In this document: positions 36,401 to 45,124 of the stretch, piece by piece | Numbering within the stretch: position 1 is the stretch's first letter | Layout: every line of letters begins with the position of its first letter | Origin: Nocardiopsis sp. TSRI0078 | GTDB lineage: Bacteria; Actinomycetota; Actinomycetes; Streptosporangiales; Streptosporangiaceae | NCBI RefSeq assembly: GCF_001905145.1 | Contig: NZ_LWLB01000001.1 | Location: 186,001 to 250,000 of the forward strand | Direction: 5' to 3' | DNA: 64,000 bases | Program-made: the position numbers and the translations under genes | Notes under the pieces: model-generated | Seen by the model: only the letters and a program-made list of their open reading frames with translations | What the model was told of the DNA's origin: nothing | Databases searched by the model: none

Positions 36401-36444
36401 CCCAAGACTTCTTGGCCAACAACCCTTGGCCAAGAAGTCTTGGG
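36401..36444. promoter_or_regulatory. Nested palindromic operator before the ArsR-type gene
   Basis: CCCAAGACTTCTTGGCCAA (36401-36419) and TTGGCCAAGAAGTCTTGGG (36426-36444) are perfect 19-bp arms with a 6-nt spacer. Each arm also contains its own palindrome CCAAGA-NN-TCTTGG, so this looks like two adjacent repressor sites placed head to head. It ends 16 bp before the ArsR-type start, suggesting autoregulation. Confidence 0.75.
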
Positions 36445-36460
36445 TGTCTATGGTGACGCC

Positions 36461-37090
36461 ATGGACGACGAAACCCCCCGCGGCACCGGAGCTCCCGACC
36501 CCTTCGCGAAGGCCGCCACCCTCGACGCGCGCTCCCTCCGGGGACTGGCCCACCCCCTGCGCGTGCGCATCCTCAACCTCCTCCAGGATCGGGGCCCCGC
36601 CACCGGCAAGACCGTGTCGGAGTGGGTGGACACCTCCTCCGCCTCGGCCAGCTACCACCTGCGCCAGCTCGCGGTCCACGGGTTCATCGAGGAGGACCCG
36701 GCGCTGGGCACCTCCCGGGAGCGCTGGTGGCGCGCCCGGCACGAGGGGTTCCGGTTCCCCGAGCACCTGGACGCCGACGAGCCCGAACTGAGCACCGCCG
36801 TGCGCATGGCGGTGGCCGCCGGCTGGAGCGAGAGGCTGGCCGCGGCCGTCAACATGTGGGCTGCCCAGCCCGAGGGCTGGCGCGAGGCCCAGGTCATGTC
36901 GGGGCGGCGCACCGAGCTCACGCTGGAGGAACTCGCCGCCTTCCGCGAGGAGGCACGCGCGCTCTTCGACCGCTACGCGCGCGGGAGCGGCGCCCCCGGG
37001 AGCCGCCCGGTGCACATCCAGTTCGCCGCCTTCCCCGACCCGGAGGACCGCGGCACCGGCGAGGAGACCGACGGGGAAGCGGAGACATGA
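36461..37090 (+). CDS. ArsR-type winged-helix repressor
   Basis: 209 aa from ATG 36461; no good ribosome site is seen, so it may be leaderless or weakly translated. The N-terminal winged HTH (LRGLAHPLRVRILNLLQDRGPATGKTVSEWV, SASASYHLRQLAVHGFIEE, residues about 20-85) is ArsR/HTH_20-like. The C-terminal region has no metal-binding Cys and probably senses a small ligand. The stop overlaps the MFS transporter start (ATGA), so it likely represses that efflux pump and itself through the upstream palindrome. Confidence 0.88.
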   Translation: MDDETPRGTGAPDPFAKAATLDARSLRGLAHPLRVRILNLLQDRGPATGKTVSEWVDTSSASASYHLRQLAVHGFIEEDPALGTSRERWWRARHEGFRFPEHLDADEPELSTAVRMAVAAGWSERLAAAVNMWAAQPEGWREAQVMSGRRTELTLEELAAFREEARALFDRYARGSGAPGSRPVHIQFAAFPDPEDRGTGEETDGEAET

Positions 37091-38325
37091 GGGGCGTCGC
37101 GGGTCTGGTCACGGCCGAGGCGCTCTGCTACACCGCCACCCGGGTGGCGATGATCGCCGTCCCCTGGTTCGTGCTGGAGAGCACCGGCAGCCCGGTGTCC
37201 ATGGGCCTGGTGGCCTTCTTCGAGATCGGTTCCTACACCCTGGCCCGGCTGTTCGGTGGCCCCCTGATCGATCGGATCGGCCAGCGCTCGGTGAGCGTTC
37301 GCGCCGACCTCGTCGCCGCCGGCGCGGTGGCCTGTGTACCGCTGCTGTACTCCGCCGGGCTGCTGCCCTTCCCCGTGCTCCTGGTACTGGTGACCGCGAT
37401 CGGCCTGGCCACGGGGCCCGCGGAGGCCGCCAAGGTGTCGATGGCGCCGGCCGTCGCCGAGCGCACCGGTGTCCGCGTCGAGCGGGTCACCGGGCTCACC
37501 GGCACCGTGGACCGGCTCTCCATGACCGTGGGCCCGGCCCTGGCGGGCGGGTTCGTGTCCCTGGCCGGTCCCCTTCCGGCCCTGTACGCGAACGCCGTCC
37601 TGCTGGTCGCGGCGGCGGTGACGCTGGCCGCCTCCCAGCCCCGGGACCGCCCCGAGCCGGAGGCGGACCCCGAGGCCGGCTCGGGCTACCTGGCCCGGCT
37701 GCACACCGGGTGGAGGGCGGTCTGGACCGACGCCACCCTGCGCGCCCTGGTGGTGATGCTCGCGGTCACCAACATGATCGACATGTCCGTGACGTCGGTG
37801 CTGCTGCCGGTGTGGGTGCACGACAACGGCATGGGTCCGGCGGTCGTCGGCCTCATGGGCGGCGTGGCGGGCGCGGCGTCCGTGGCCGGCTCGCTCGTGG
37901 CCACGGTGGTCGGGCACCTGCTGCCCCGGCGGGCGGTGTTCTTCGCGGGCCTGGTGGTCGCGGGGCCGCCCCGCCTGCTGGTGCTGGCGCTGGACGTGCC
38001 GCTGTGGACGGTCCTGGTCGTGTGGGGCCTGTGCGGCCTCGGCGGCGGCGTGCTCAACCCGATCCTGGGAGCGGTCCTCTTCGAGCGCCTGCCCCGCCGC
38101 GTCGTGGGGCGGGGGACCGCGATGATCGGCGCGCTGGCCCGTCTGGCGGCCCCGGTCGGCGCTCCCCTGGCGGGCGCGGCACTGGGCCTGACGGGAGCGG
38201 CGCCCGTCCTGGTGGCGTGCGCGGCCCTCTACCTGGTCGCGGTCCTGGCGCCGCTGGCGGGCCGCGCGGCCGACGGGCTCGACGCGCCCGGCCCCGACCC
38301 CGGCCGGGCGGGGACCCCCGGGTGA
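37087..38325 (+). CDS. MFS efflux transporter under the ArsR-type repressor
   Basis: 412 aa from ATG 37087, overlapping the repressor stop. Twelve predicted helices; it begins MRGVAGLVTAEALCYTATRV, with motif A-like GGPLIDRIGQR between helices 2 and 3 and a central acidic loop around residue 200. The MFS_1/DHA group with adjacent ArsR repressors usually exports drugs or toxic metabolites; the substrate here is unknown. Confidence 0.88.
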   Translation: MRGVAGLVTAEALCYTATRVAMIAVPWFVLESTGSPVSMGLVAFFEIGSYTLARLFGGPLIDRIGQRSVSVRADLVAAGAVACVPLLYSAGLLPFPVLLVLVTAIGLATGPAEAAKVSMAPAVAERTGVRVERVTGLTGTVDRLSMTVGPALAGGFVSLAGPLPALYANAVLLVAAAVTLAASQPRDRPEPEADPEAGSGYLARLHTGWRAVWTDATLRALVVMLAVTNMIDMSVTSVLLPVWVHDNGMGPAVVGLMGGVAGAASVAGSLVATVVGHLLPRRAVFFAGLVVAGPPRLLVLALDVPLWTVLVVWGLCGLGGGVLNPILGAVLFERLPRRVVGRGTAMIGALARLAAPVGAPLAGAALGLTGAAPVLVACAALYLVAVLAPLAGRAADGLDAPGPDPGRAGTPG

Positions 38326-38347
38326 GGCGGGCCGGGGGCGTGTCCGG

Positions 38348-38707
38348 TCAGGGCTTCCGGGCCGCCTCCGACGCACCGGTGTCCTTCTCCTCCGCGTCGG
38401 AGGCCGCGCCGCCGTCCGCACGCACGTCACCGTCCGCCCCGGCGGAGGGGGCCTCGCCGGGCTCCTGGAGGGCGTCCTCCCGGGCGGCGGCGGCCGACAG
38501 GCGGGCGCGCCGGCTCTCGATCCGCTCCACCGCGCTGGCGGAGACCTGGTCCCGGAGCCTGGACAGCAGAACGTAGGAGGCCAGTCCGCTGATCAGCCAG
38601 GCGAGGACGAGCGCGACCAGCGAGCGGGCGCCGAAAAGGTAGACCACTCCGAAGGCCACCGCGAACAGTCCCAGACGGGCAGCGGTATAGGTCAACAAGC
38701 TACGCAT
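38348..38707 (-). CDS. DUF4229 small membrane protein
   Basis: 119 aa from ATG 38707. Two N-terminal transmembrane helices (FAVAFGVVYLF and ALVLAWLISGLASYVLL) are followed by a basic amphipathic helix (RLRDQVSASAVERIESRRARL) and a disordered acidic tail. This is the DUF4229 layout known from actinobacteria; function unknown. It is convergent with the MFS gene at only 22 bp. Confidence 0.8.
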   Translation of the reverse strand: MRSLLTYTAARLGLFAVAFGVVYLFGARSLVALVLAWLISGLASYVLLSRLRDQVSASAVERIESRRARLSAAAAREDALQEPGEAPSAGADGDVRADGGAASDAEEKDTGASEAARKP

Positions 38708-39129
38708 CCAAAAGCCTCACAACAGATGATTACCTGGACTAGATTGGTCGCTACGCCCATCGGTACACGGGACGACCGGCCGCGCCCGCGGTCCGCGCCG
38801 TCCACGGCCCTGGCCGGGGCCTGGCGGGTGGCACTCCACGTGCTCGTATCTCCAGGTTAAGGGCGTGCCCGGCACGACGGGCATCGGGGCGGCGTGTCGC
38901 CATCCGCACAGGTGGTCGGAACGCAGGCGGACTCGATTCGCACAGTCATGGGATGTTTCCAATCCCGACAGCAGGGCCCGAACATTACGTTCCGGTCACA
39001 TATCCCGTACTCCTCCCCCCAACACCGCAATTTCTCCGAAAACTAGGGAGGAAACGGACCAACTCATGCACACTAGGGGATCAAACGCCCGCCGCCCCCA
39101 GAGTCCGAGGCGGGCACGATTGGGGGAAC
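38708..39129. other. 422-bp divergent intergenic region before bldC
   Basis: Contains the promoters of the DUF4229 gene (left end, AT-richer ACAGATGATTACC region) and of bldC (right half). No gene, strong hairpin or clear operator was recognised. Confidence 0.4.
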
Positions 39130-39330
39130 GTGAAGGTGGAACGAGCAAGCGAACGCCTGTTGACCCCCGGGGAAGTGGCCTCACTCTTCCGGGTTGATCC
39201 CAAGACCGTGACGCGCTGGGCCGCCTCCGGGCGGATCAGCAGCATCCGTACTCCGGGCGGGCACCGCCGCTTCCGCGAGTCCGAGGTGCGCGCCCTACTC
39301 CTCGGCGAGCCGAGCGAGAGTACCCCCTGA
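39130..39330 (+). CDS. bldC: BldC developmental regulator
   Basis: 66-aa MerR-like DNA-binding protein; GTG 39130 or GTG 39136 may start it. The sequence LLTPGEVASLFRVDPKTVTRW, ASGRISSIRTPGGHRRFRESEVRALL matches Streptomyces BldC almost throughout, including the wing GGHRR. BldC binds cooperatively as head-to-tail oligomers to direct repeats and delays entry into sporulation in Streptomyces. Length is normal for the family. It is monocistronic, with the PLDc_N gene 153 bp downstream. Confidence 0.93.
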   Translation: MKVERASERLLTPGEVASLFRVDPKTVTRWAASGRISSIRTPGGHRRFRESEVRALLLGEPSESTP

Positions 39331-39483
39331 ACAACGGGTACCACCTGGGAGGAGACCCGGGCTGGCACTCCCGGGGCGGGGCGGCACCCTGGCCGCTCCG
39401 ACCGCGTCCCGTACACGGGCCGCGGGCAGCCCCGCCAGGTGTGCCGACCGTGAGGAGTGGACAGCAAGAGTTAGGCTGGAACC

Positions 39484-39840
39484 ATGGTGTGGCTTGGTGG
39501 CCTGATCACGGTCGGATCGATCGTTCTCTGGGTGTACGCGTTCTTCGACGCGCTCACCACCCCTTCCCAAGAGGTGCGTAATCTGCCGAAGATCCTCTGG
39601 ATCGTCGTCATCGTGCTGTTCATGCCCGTCGGCTCGATCCTGTGGCTCTTCCTCGGCCGTCCTTCCGGGACGGCCGCCGCCGAGGGGCTCGCGTCCGCAC
39701 CGGCCCGGAACGCCTCCTCGGCCGACGACCTCGACCCGTCCGACTTCGCCAAGCCCTCGGAGAGCCCGCATCCGCTCGGACCGGATGACGACCCCGAGTT
39801 CCTGAGGCGCCTCGACCGGCGCATCGATCCGGACGAGTGA
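39484..39840 (+). CDS. PLDc_N domain small membrane protein
   Basis: 118 aa from ATG 39484. Two transmembrane helices flank the PLDc_N signature (VRNLPKILWIVVIVLFMPVGSILWLFLGRPSG), then an acidic disordered tail. PLDc_N proteins are small membrane proteins of unknown role in actinobacteria. Followed by a strong bidirectional terminator. Confidence 0.88.
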   Translation: MVWLGGLITVGSIVLWVYAFFDALTTPSQEVRNLPKILWIVVIVLFMPVGSILWLFLGRPSGTAAAEGLASAPARNASSADDLDPSDFAKPSESPHPLGPDDDPEFLRRLDRRIDPDE

Positions 39841-39867
39841 CCGCGCCCGGCACGCTGACGGCATGAC

Positions 39868-39903
39868 GGTGGGGCCGCGCCCGGGCTCGGGCGCGGCCCC
39901 ACC
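39868..39903. terminator. 16-bp-stem bidirectional terminator
   Basis: GGTGGGGCCGCGCCCG / CGGGCGCGGCCCCACC are perfect arms with a GGCT loop, midway between the convergent PLDc_N and pectate lyase genes. Confidence 0.85.
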
Positions 39904-39927
39904 GCCTTCCTTGCCCGCCGGTCCGCC

Positions 39928-41211
39928 TCAGAGGCGTCCGGCCCCCACCTTGCGCGGCAGTCCGCGGATCGCGTGCACCGGCTCCACCCGTGTGGAGAAC
40001 TCCGGCGTCCAGGTCTGCTCGGTACCCAGCGCCCGGTCCGGCTCGGCCTCGTTGTGGGCCTCGACCAGATCCACTCCGGTGAGGCGTCCACGGCCGTCCC
40101 GCATCAGCGCGTTGCCGTGCTCCACGATGTCGGTGCCGCCCCAGTTGCCGATGATCTCCTCCGCGCCGATGCCGTCACGCATGTCGAACAGGTTGTTCTC
40201 CGCGTACAGCTGCGACTCGAAGCCCACCCCCAGGCTGTACTGGTACATGTCGGTGGCCACCGTGTAGTAGTTGTTGTAGACGTGCACCTGCCCGTAGCGC
40301 ACCCGGGGGGCGCGCTGGCCCAGCCCGTCGAAGTGGTTGTGGTGCCAGGTGACCCGCAGGTGTCCGCGGTCGGTGGTCCGGCCGTCGCTGTTGCCCACCA
40401 GGATGGCCTTGTCGCGGCCGTCGAAGTGGTTGTACGACACCGTCACCAGGTCGCTCTCCCGCACGATGTCGAGCAGGCCGTCGTGCACCTCGTACTTGCG
40501 CCCGAAGTACTCCGGCAGTTCCGAGCCCGGGTTGTCGCCGTCGTCGAACGTGTTGTGGTCGATCCACACGTTCGTGGAGCCCGAGACCTCCAGGTGGTCG
40601 TACTCGGAGTTCCAGTTGCCCCCGCCGCCGTCACCCGGGTCCCAGCCGGGGAAGCAGTCGTGCGTGTCGGAGAGGGTCAGGTTCCTCAGGATGACGTTCT
40701 CCTGGTTGATCACCCGGATGCTCATCCCGGTGATCTCGGCGTCGTCACCGGCGCCCACCACGGTCGTGTTGGAGCCGACCCTCACCCGGATCCGCTCCGC
40801 CTGCACGTCGGCCGACGCCTCCCGGGCCTCCTCCAGCGGTCCGCTCGGATCCTTCCAACCCCACACCTCGGGGTCGTACGCGGCCAGGTAGTCCTCCAGT
40901 TCGTAGCCGTCCACCGCGTAGTCCTCGCACGACAGGGGTGTGCCGTCCGGAGCCGAGTTGGCGTCGATCGAGCCCTCGACGTAGACGATCTTCGGCTCGT
41001 CGCCGCTCACCGCCTCACGGAACTCCTGTGCCGTGGAGACGCGGAAGACGTTCTCGGGGAGGGCCTGCGACCCTCCCGTGGTCCCGGCGCCGGCCGAGCC
41101 CCAGCCGTCACCCTCGGGCAGGACCTGCCTGCCGGCGTCGGGTGCGGCCTGGGCGGGTGTCACGGCGGTCATCACCAGTGCCGCGCTCAGAGGGAGTACG
41201 AGCCTTCTCAT
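39928..41211 (-). CDS. Secreted pectate lyase (polysaccharide lyase family 1)
   Basis: 427 aa from ATG 41211 with GGAGC 7 nt upstream. A signal peptide (LVLPLSAALVMTAVTPAQAA) directs export. The parallel beta-helix PL1 motifs are visible: VWIDHNTFDDG (vWiDH), DIVRESDLVTVSYNHF, LRVTWHHNHFDGLGQRAPRVRYGQVHVYNNYY. It would cleave polygalacturonate by calcium-dependent beta-elimination. A LacI-type operator lies 25 bp upstream, and a LacI-type regulator is divergently encoded, suggesting induction by pectin oligomers. Confidence 0.92.
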   Translation of the reverse strand: MRRLVLPLSAALVMTAVTPAQAAPDAGRQVLPEGDGWGSAGAGTTGGSQALPENVFRVSTAQEFREAVSGDEPKIVYVEGSIDANSAPDGTPLSCEDYAVDGYELEDYLAAYDPEVWGWKDPSGPLEEAREASADVQAERIRVRVGSNTTVVGAGDDAEITGMSIRVINQENVILRNLTLSDTHDCFPGWDPGDGGGGNWNSEYDHLEVSGSTNVWIDHNTFDDGDNPGSELPEYFGRKYEVHDGLLDIVRESDLVTVSYNHFDGRDKAILVGNSDGRTTDRGHLRVTWHHNHFDGLGQRAPRVRYGQVHVYNNYYTVATDMYQYSLGVGFESQLYAENNLFDMRDGIGAEEIIGNWGGTDIVEHGNALMRDGRGRLTGVDLVEAHNEAEPDRALGTEQTWTPEFSTRVEPVHAIRGLPRKVGAGRL

Positions 41212-41235
41212 GGTCCTGCTCCTCAGGGGGGAAAC

Positions 41236-41249
41236 TGCAAACGGTTGCA
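41236..41249. promoter_or_regulatory. LacI-type operator in front of the pectate lyase gene
   Basis: TGCAAACGGTTGCA follows the LacI/GalR operator form TGCAA-N-CG-N-TTGCA with a central CG. It sits 25 bp before the lyase start, and a related site precedes the divergent lacI-type gene. Confidence 0.75.
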
Positions 41250-41345
41250 TGAACATCTCCCACAGCACGGATCCGCGTCAACCCTTCCCACCCGGGAAAA
41301 CTGGGGAAAACCGGACACAAAAGAACAAACCACGCAGTAGCGGGC

Positions 41346-41359
41346 CACAACCGGTTGCC
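41346..41359. promoter_or_regulatory. Second LacI-type operator, before the regulator gene
   Basis: CACAACCGGTTGCC (41346-41359 including one flanking base) contains the palindrome CAACCGGTTG and shares the CGGTTGC half-site with the operator at 41236-41249. It lies about 40 bp before the lacI-type start, consistent with autoregulation. Confidence 0.6.
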
Positions 41360-41397
41360 GTTAGGCTCTCTCCATACCAACGCAAAGGAGGCCACGG

Positions 41398-42372
41398 GTG
41401 GCCGTGACCATCAAGGACGTCGCCCACGCGAGCGGCGTCCACGTCTCCACCGTCTCCCGGGCCTTCTCCGCCGCGCACCTGGTCAACCCCGAGACCCGCG
41501 CCCGCGTCATCGCCGCGGCCAACACCCTGGGCTACCGCCCCAACCGCGCCGCCCGCGCCCTGTCCACCCGCCGCACAGGCAACCTGGGGCTGATCGTCGC
41601 CGACATCGCCAACCCCTTCTTCCCGCCCCTCATCAAGGCCGCCCAGGCGCACGCCCGCAGGAGCGACCACCACGTGTTCGTCGCCGACACCGACGAACAG
41701 GCCCGGGCGGAGGAGGAGCTGATCCGCTCCATGGCCACCCAGGTCGACGGCGCCCTGCTGGTCGCCCCACGCCTGAGCAACCGGCTGATCGCCGAACTCA
41801 GCGCCGACGTGCCCTTCGTCGTCGTCAACCGCCAGCCCGCGAACCTGCCCGCCGTCCTCATGGACGTGGCCTCGGGCGCACGGCAGGCCCTGGAGCACCT
41901 CGCCTCCCTCGGCCACCGCGAGATCGCCTTGCTCACCGGCCCCCGCGCCTCCTGGACCAACCAGCGCCTGGAAGGGGCGGCCACCGACGCCGCCGAGCAC
42001 CACGGACTGCACCTGCACCGCCTCGGCCCCAACCAGCCCACCGAGGAGGGCGGGTCCGCGGCCGCCCCCGACGTACTCGCCAGCGGGGCCACCGCGGTCC
42101 TCGCCTACAACGACCTGGTCGCCCTCGGCCTCCTCCAGGAGCTCCGCGCCCGGGGCCTCGCGGTCCCCGGCGACCTCAGCCTCGTCGGCGTGGACAACAC
42201 CCACACCGCCCGACACTGCGACCTCACCACGATCGACATGCCCACCGCCGCGGCCGGACGCGCCGCCATCGACCTGCTGCTGCACCGCATCACCAGCGAG
42301 GACGATCCCGGCACGGTCACCCTGGACACCCGCCTGGTGGTGCGCGGGTCCACGGCGCCCCCGGCGCACTGA
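41398..42372 (+). CDS. LacI-family transcriptional regulator of the pectate lyase
   Basis: 324 aa from GTG 41398 (AAAGGAGG 5 nt upstream; GTG 41404 is also possible). The LacI HTH MAVTIKDVAHASGVHVSTVSRAF and hinge helix RPNRAARALSTRRTG are followed by a periplasmic-binding-protein-like sugar domain (LGLIVADIANPFFPPLIKAA, DGALLVAP, VLAYNDLVALGLLQELRARG, LVGVDN). Divergent from the pectate lyase with paired operators between them, so a pectin-derived sugar is the probable effector. Confidence 0.92.
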   Translation: MAVTIKDVAHASGVHVSTVSRAFSAAHLVNPETRARVIAAANTLGYRPNRAARALSTRRTGNLGLIVADIANPFFPPLIKAAQAHARRSDHHVFVADTDEQARAEEELIRSMATQVDGALLVAPRLSNRLIAELSADVPFVVVNRQPANLPAVLMDVASGARQALEHLASLGHREIALLTGPRASWTNQRLEGAATDAAEHHGLHLHRLGPNQPTEEGGSAAAPDVLASGATAVLAYNDLVALGLLQELRARGLAVPGDLSLVGVDNTHTARHCDLTTIDMPTAAAGRAAIDLLLHRITSEDDPGTVTLDTRLVVRGSTAPPAH

Positions 42373-42403
42373 CCGGAGACGTCGCGGAACACGACCCCTC
42401 AGT

Positions 42404-42423
42404 GCGGCGGGCCGGCCCGCCGC
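42404..42423. terminator. 20-bp perfect palindrome between lacI-type gene and ccsB
   Basis: GCGGCGGGCCGGCCCGCCGC is fully self-complementary and sits in the 79-bp gap between convergent genes, where it could terminate both transcripts. Confidence 0.5.
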
Positions 42424-42451
42424 CCCGGGAACGGGGACGGCGGAGCCGGGG

Positions 42452-43462
42452 TCAGGCGTAGGAGTGCAGGCCGCTGAACATGTAGTTCACCGCGAAGAAG
42501 TTGAACAGGATGGTCACGAAGCCCAGCACGTTGATCCAGGTCGCCTTGGGGCCGCGCCAGCCGCCGGTGGCTCGGGCGTGCAGGTAGGCCGCGTAGATCA
42601 CCCAGGAGATGAACGACCAGACCTCCTTGGGGTCCCAGCCCCAGAAACGGCCCCAGGCCTCGTCGGCCCAGATGGAGCCGGCGATGATGCCGAAGGTCCA
42701 CAGCGGGAAGGCGAAGAGGATGAACCGGTGGGAGATGCGGTCGAGCAGCTCCGGGCTGGGCAGGCGGCCGGCGATGCCGGTGACCTTCTCCCCCAGGGCG
42801 CGCTTGGCCTCGGCGCGGTGCGAGACCAGGTAGGTGACGCCGGCGGCGCCCGAGACCATGAACGAGCCGCCCGCGATGATGGCCGCGGTCACGTGGATCG
42901 GCACCCAGTAGGAGTGCAGGGCCGGGATCAGCGGTCCCGGTTCCACGTACAGCCACCGGACGCCGATACCCAGCAGGAGCAGCACCGGGACCAGCACGAA
43001 GGCGCCGAGGAAGCGGGCCTGGAAGCGGAAGGACGCGTACAGCAGCCCGCCCACCGCGACCAGGCACAGGGCCACGACGAACTCGAACATGTTGCCCCAC
43101 GGCCACCGGTCGGCGGCCAGGCCCCGGCTGACGATCTGCGCCACGCCCATGAGGAATCCGAGCGCCGTCACGCCCAGGGCGATCCTGCCCAGCACGCTCT
43201 GGGGCGCCCTCGCCTCGCCCTCGTTGGTGCGGACGTTCACCTCGATGCCCTCGTCGCCCGCGCCGTCCGCTCCGGAGGACACGTCGGCGCCGGCGCGGAC
43301 CGGCATGAGCCGGCCGGCCCTGAGCCTGGTGCGCTGTCCGTAGGCGGCCTCGATGGCGAAGAGGAACAGGGCCACCGCGTACGTCACGATCATCACGATG
43401 ATCAGCGAGTCACTGGCTGACGCCATCGTCTCGTCCATCGCTGCGGCGAGTGTGTACGCCAC
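42452..43462 (-). CDS. ccsB: Cytochrome c synthase subunit CcsB/CcsA-type (System II)
   Basis: 336 aa from GTG 43462. Multi-span membrane protein with the heme-handling tryptophan-rich signature WGRFWGWDPKEVWSFISWVIYAAYLH and conserved His residues in LHSYWVPIHV and HRFILFAFPLWT. With ResB it forms the heme lyase that exports heme and attaches it to apocytochrome c outside the membrane. Last gene of the four-gene operon, 3 bp after resB. Confidence 0.93.
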   Translation of the reverse strand: MAYTLAAAMDETMASASDSLIIVMIVTYAVALFLFAIEAAYGQRTRLRAGRLMPVRAGADVSSGADGAGDEGIEVNVRTNEGEARAPQSVLGRIALGVTALGFLMGVAQIVSRGLAADRWPWGNMFEFVVALCLVAVGGLLYASFRFQARFLGAFVLVPVLLLLGIGVRWLYVEPGPLIPALHSYWVPIHVTAAIIAGGSFMVSGAAGVTYLVSHRAEAKRALGEKVTGIAGRLPSPELLDRISHRFILFAFPLWTFGIIAGSIWADEAWGRFWGWDPKEVWSFISWVIYAAYLHARATGGWRGPKATWINVLGFVTILFNFFAVNYMFSGLHSYA

Positions 43463-43465
43463 CGG

Positions 43466-45124
43466 TCACTCCCTCGTTGTCGTCGACTCTGGCGGGTCGG
43501 TTGGTGGGTTGGTCTCTGTTCCGGCGGGTGGGCCCCCCGGGTCCGGGGGCCTGTCGTCCGACCCGCTCCGGAGCCGTTCGGCGAGTGCCGTGGTGAGTTC
43601 GTGGAACTCGGCGTTGTTCCCGGCGACCTCGGTCTTGCCGAGGCCGGCCAGCTCCACCCGGGTACGGCCGTCCCCGCCCCGCGACGCGCGCACCCACACG
43701 CGGCGCGGGCGGACGAACAGGGTGACGATCAGGCCGAGCACGGCCAGGGAGGCCGCGGTCAGGGCGGGCAGCCGGGCCCCGTCCCTGTTGGCCTGGAGGC
43801 TGATGTACTCGCTGTAGCCGGAGAAGGTGACCGACCCGGCGCCGTCCGGCAGTTCCCAGGTGTCGCCGATCTCCATCACGGGCGAGCCGCCGAGCTCCTC
43901 CATGCCGCCGGTGTCCAGCTGGTAGACCGACTGCGGGCCGACCAGCCCCAGGTCGCCACGGTAGCCCTCCAGCGTGACCCGCGGGTTCTGCGCTCCGGGG
44001 AAGTCGGAGACCAGTCCCCCGTCCTCGGTCTCCGCCGCGCTGGGCAGGAACACGCCCACGAAGCCCAGCTCCTCGCCGCCGGTGTCGGGCACCTTGACGA
44101 CGCCGTCGGAGGTGAAGGTCCTGGTCTCCCGGTGCAGGAACGGGACCGCCTGGTCGAAGACCACCTCCCCGTCGGCGTTGCGCACCTCGAACTCCGGCGC
44201 GTACCCGTGGCCGAGCAGGTAGACCTGCACCCCGTTCACGCTCAGCGGGTGGTTGACCTCCAGCCGGTGCCGGGCCTCCTCGCCTTCGGGGGACTCCTTG
44301 TAGGACAGGTCGGCGACGTAGGACTCGGCCTGCCCGCGCAGGTCGCCCTCCTCGATGAAGGAGGCCTCGAAGTCGTCCAGGTGGAGGGTGAACGGCTCCA
44401 GGTCGTCGGTGTCCGTCCAGTGGCCGGGGTAGAAGGCGTCGTAGGAGGTCAGGGTGTTGGCGAACCCCTGGCCCTCCACCAGCAGCATGTTGCCCCGGTA
44501 GCCGAGGAAGGCCCCGGCGGCCAGGGCCAGCAGCAGGCCGAGCAGCGCGAGGTGGAACAGCACGTTCCCCGCCTCGCGCAGGTACCCGGTCTCGCTGGAG
44601 AGGGAGTCCCCGTACCTCTCGATCCGGTAGCCCCTGAGGATGCCGCGCGCCTGCTCCAGGACCGTCTCCGGGGCGGCGTCCGTCGTGAACCTCGCCGTGT
44701 ACGGCATACGGCCCAGGTTGCGGGGGGTGCGGACCGGCCTGGACCGCACCGCGCGGGCGTGCGCGATCGCGCGCGGGATCACGCAGCCCGCCAGGGAGAC
44801 GAACAGCAGCAGGTAGATCGCCGCGTACCAGGGCGAGGAGAACACGTCGAAGAGGTAGAACCGGTCCAGCCAGGGGGCCAGTTCCGGGTGCTCCCGGAAG
44901 TAGGCGGTCACCTCGTCGACGCTGACCACGTTCTGCGGCAGGATCGAGCCGGGGATGGCGCCGACCGCCAGCAGGAACAGCAGGATCAGGGCGGTGCGCA
45001 TCGAGGTGAGGGTCCGCCAGGTCCAGCGCAGCCAGCCGATCGGGCCCAGCCCCCCGGCCCCGCCCCCGGAGCCGGCCTCCCCGGTTCCGGTCCGGGTGGC
45101 GTCGTCGTTCGCGGTCGTGCTCAT
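43466..45124 (-). CDS. resB: Cytochrome c biogenesis protein ResB
   Basis: 552 aa from ATG 45124, overlapping the ccdA stop (ATGA). Three N-terminal helices (LTSMRTALILLFLLAVGAIPGS, AAIYLLLFVSLAGCVIPRA, GNVLFHLALLGLLLALAAGAFLGYRG), a large extracytoplasmic domain (about residues 220-450) and a fourth helix near 470, as in ResB/Ccs1. Partner of CcsB in System II. The C-terminal tail is Pro/Thr-rich. Confidence 0.93.
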   Translation of the reverse strand: MSTTANDDATRTGTGEAGSGGGAGGLGPIGWLRWTWRTLTSMRTALILLFLLAVGAIPGSILPQNVVSVDEVTAYFREHPELAPWLDRFYLFDVFSSPWYAAIYLLLFVSLAGCVIPRAIAHARAVRSRPVRTPRNLGRMPYTARFTTDAAPETVLEQARGILRGYRIERYGDSLSSETGYLREAGNVLFHLALLGLLLALAAGAFLGYRGNMLLVEGQGFANTLTSYDAFYPGHWTDTDDLEPFTLHLDDFEASFIEEGDLRGQAESYVADLSYKESPEGEEARHRLEVNHPLSVNGVQVYLLGHGYAPEFEVRNADGEVVFDQAVPFLHRETRTFTSDGVVKVPDTGGEELGFVGVFLPSAAETEDGGLVSDFPGAQNPRVTLEGYRGDLGLVGPQSVYQLDTGGMEELGGSPVMEIGDTWELPDGAGSVTFSGYSEYISLQANRDGARLPALTAASLAVLGLIVTLFVRPRRVWVRASRGGDGRTRVELAGLGKTEVAGNNAEFHELTTALAERLRSGSDDRPPDPGGPPAGTETNPPTDPPESTTTRE

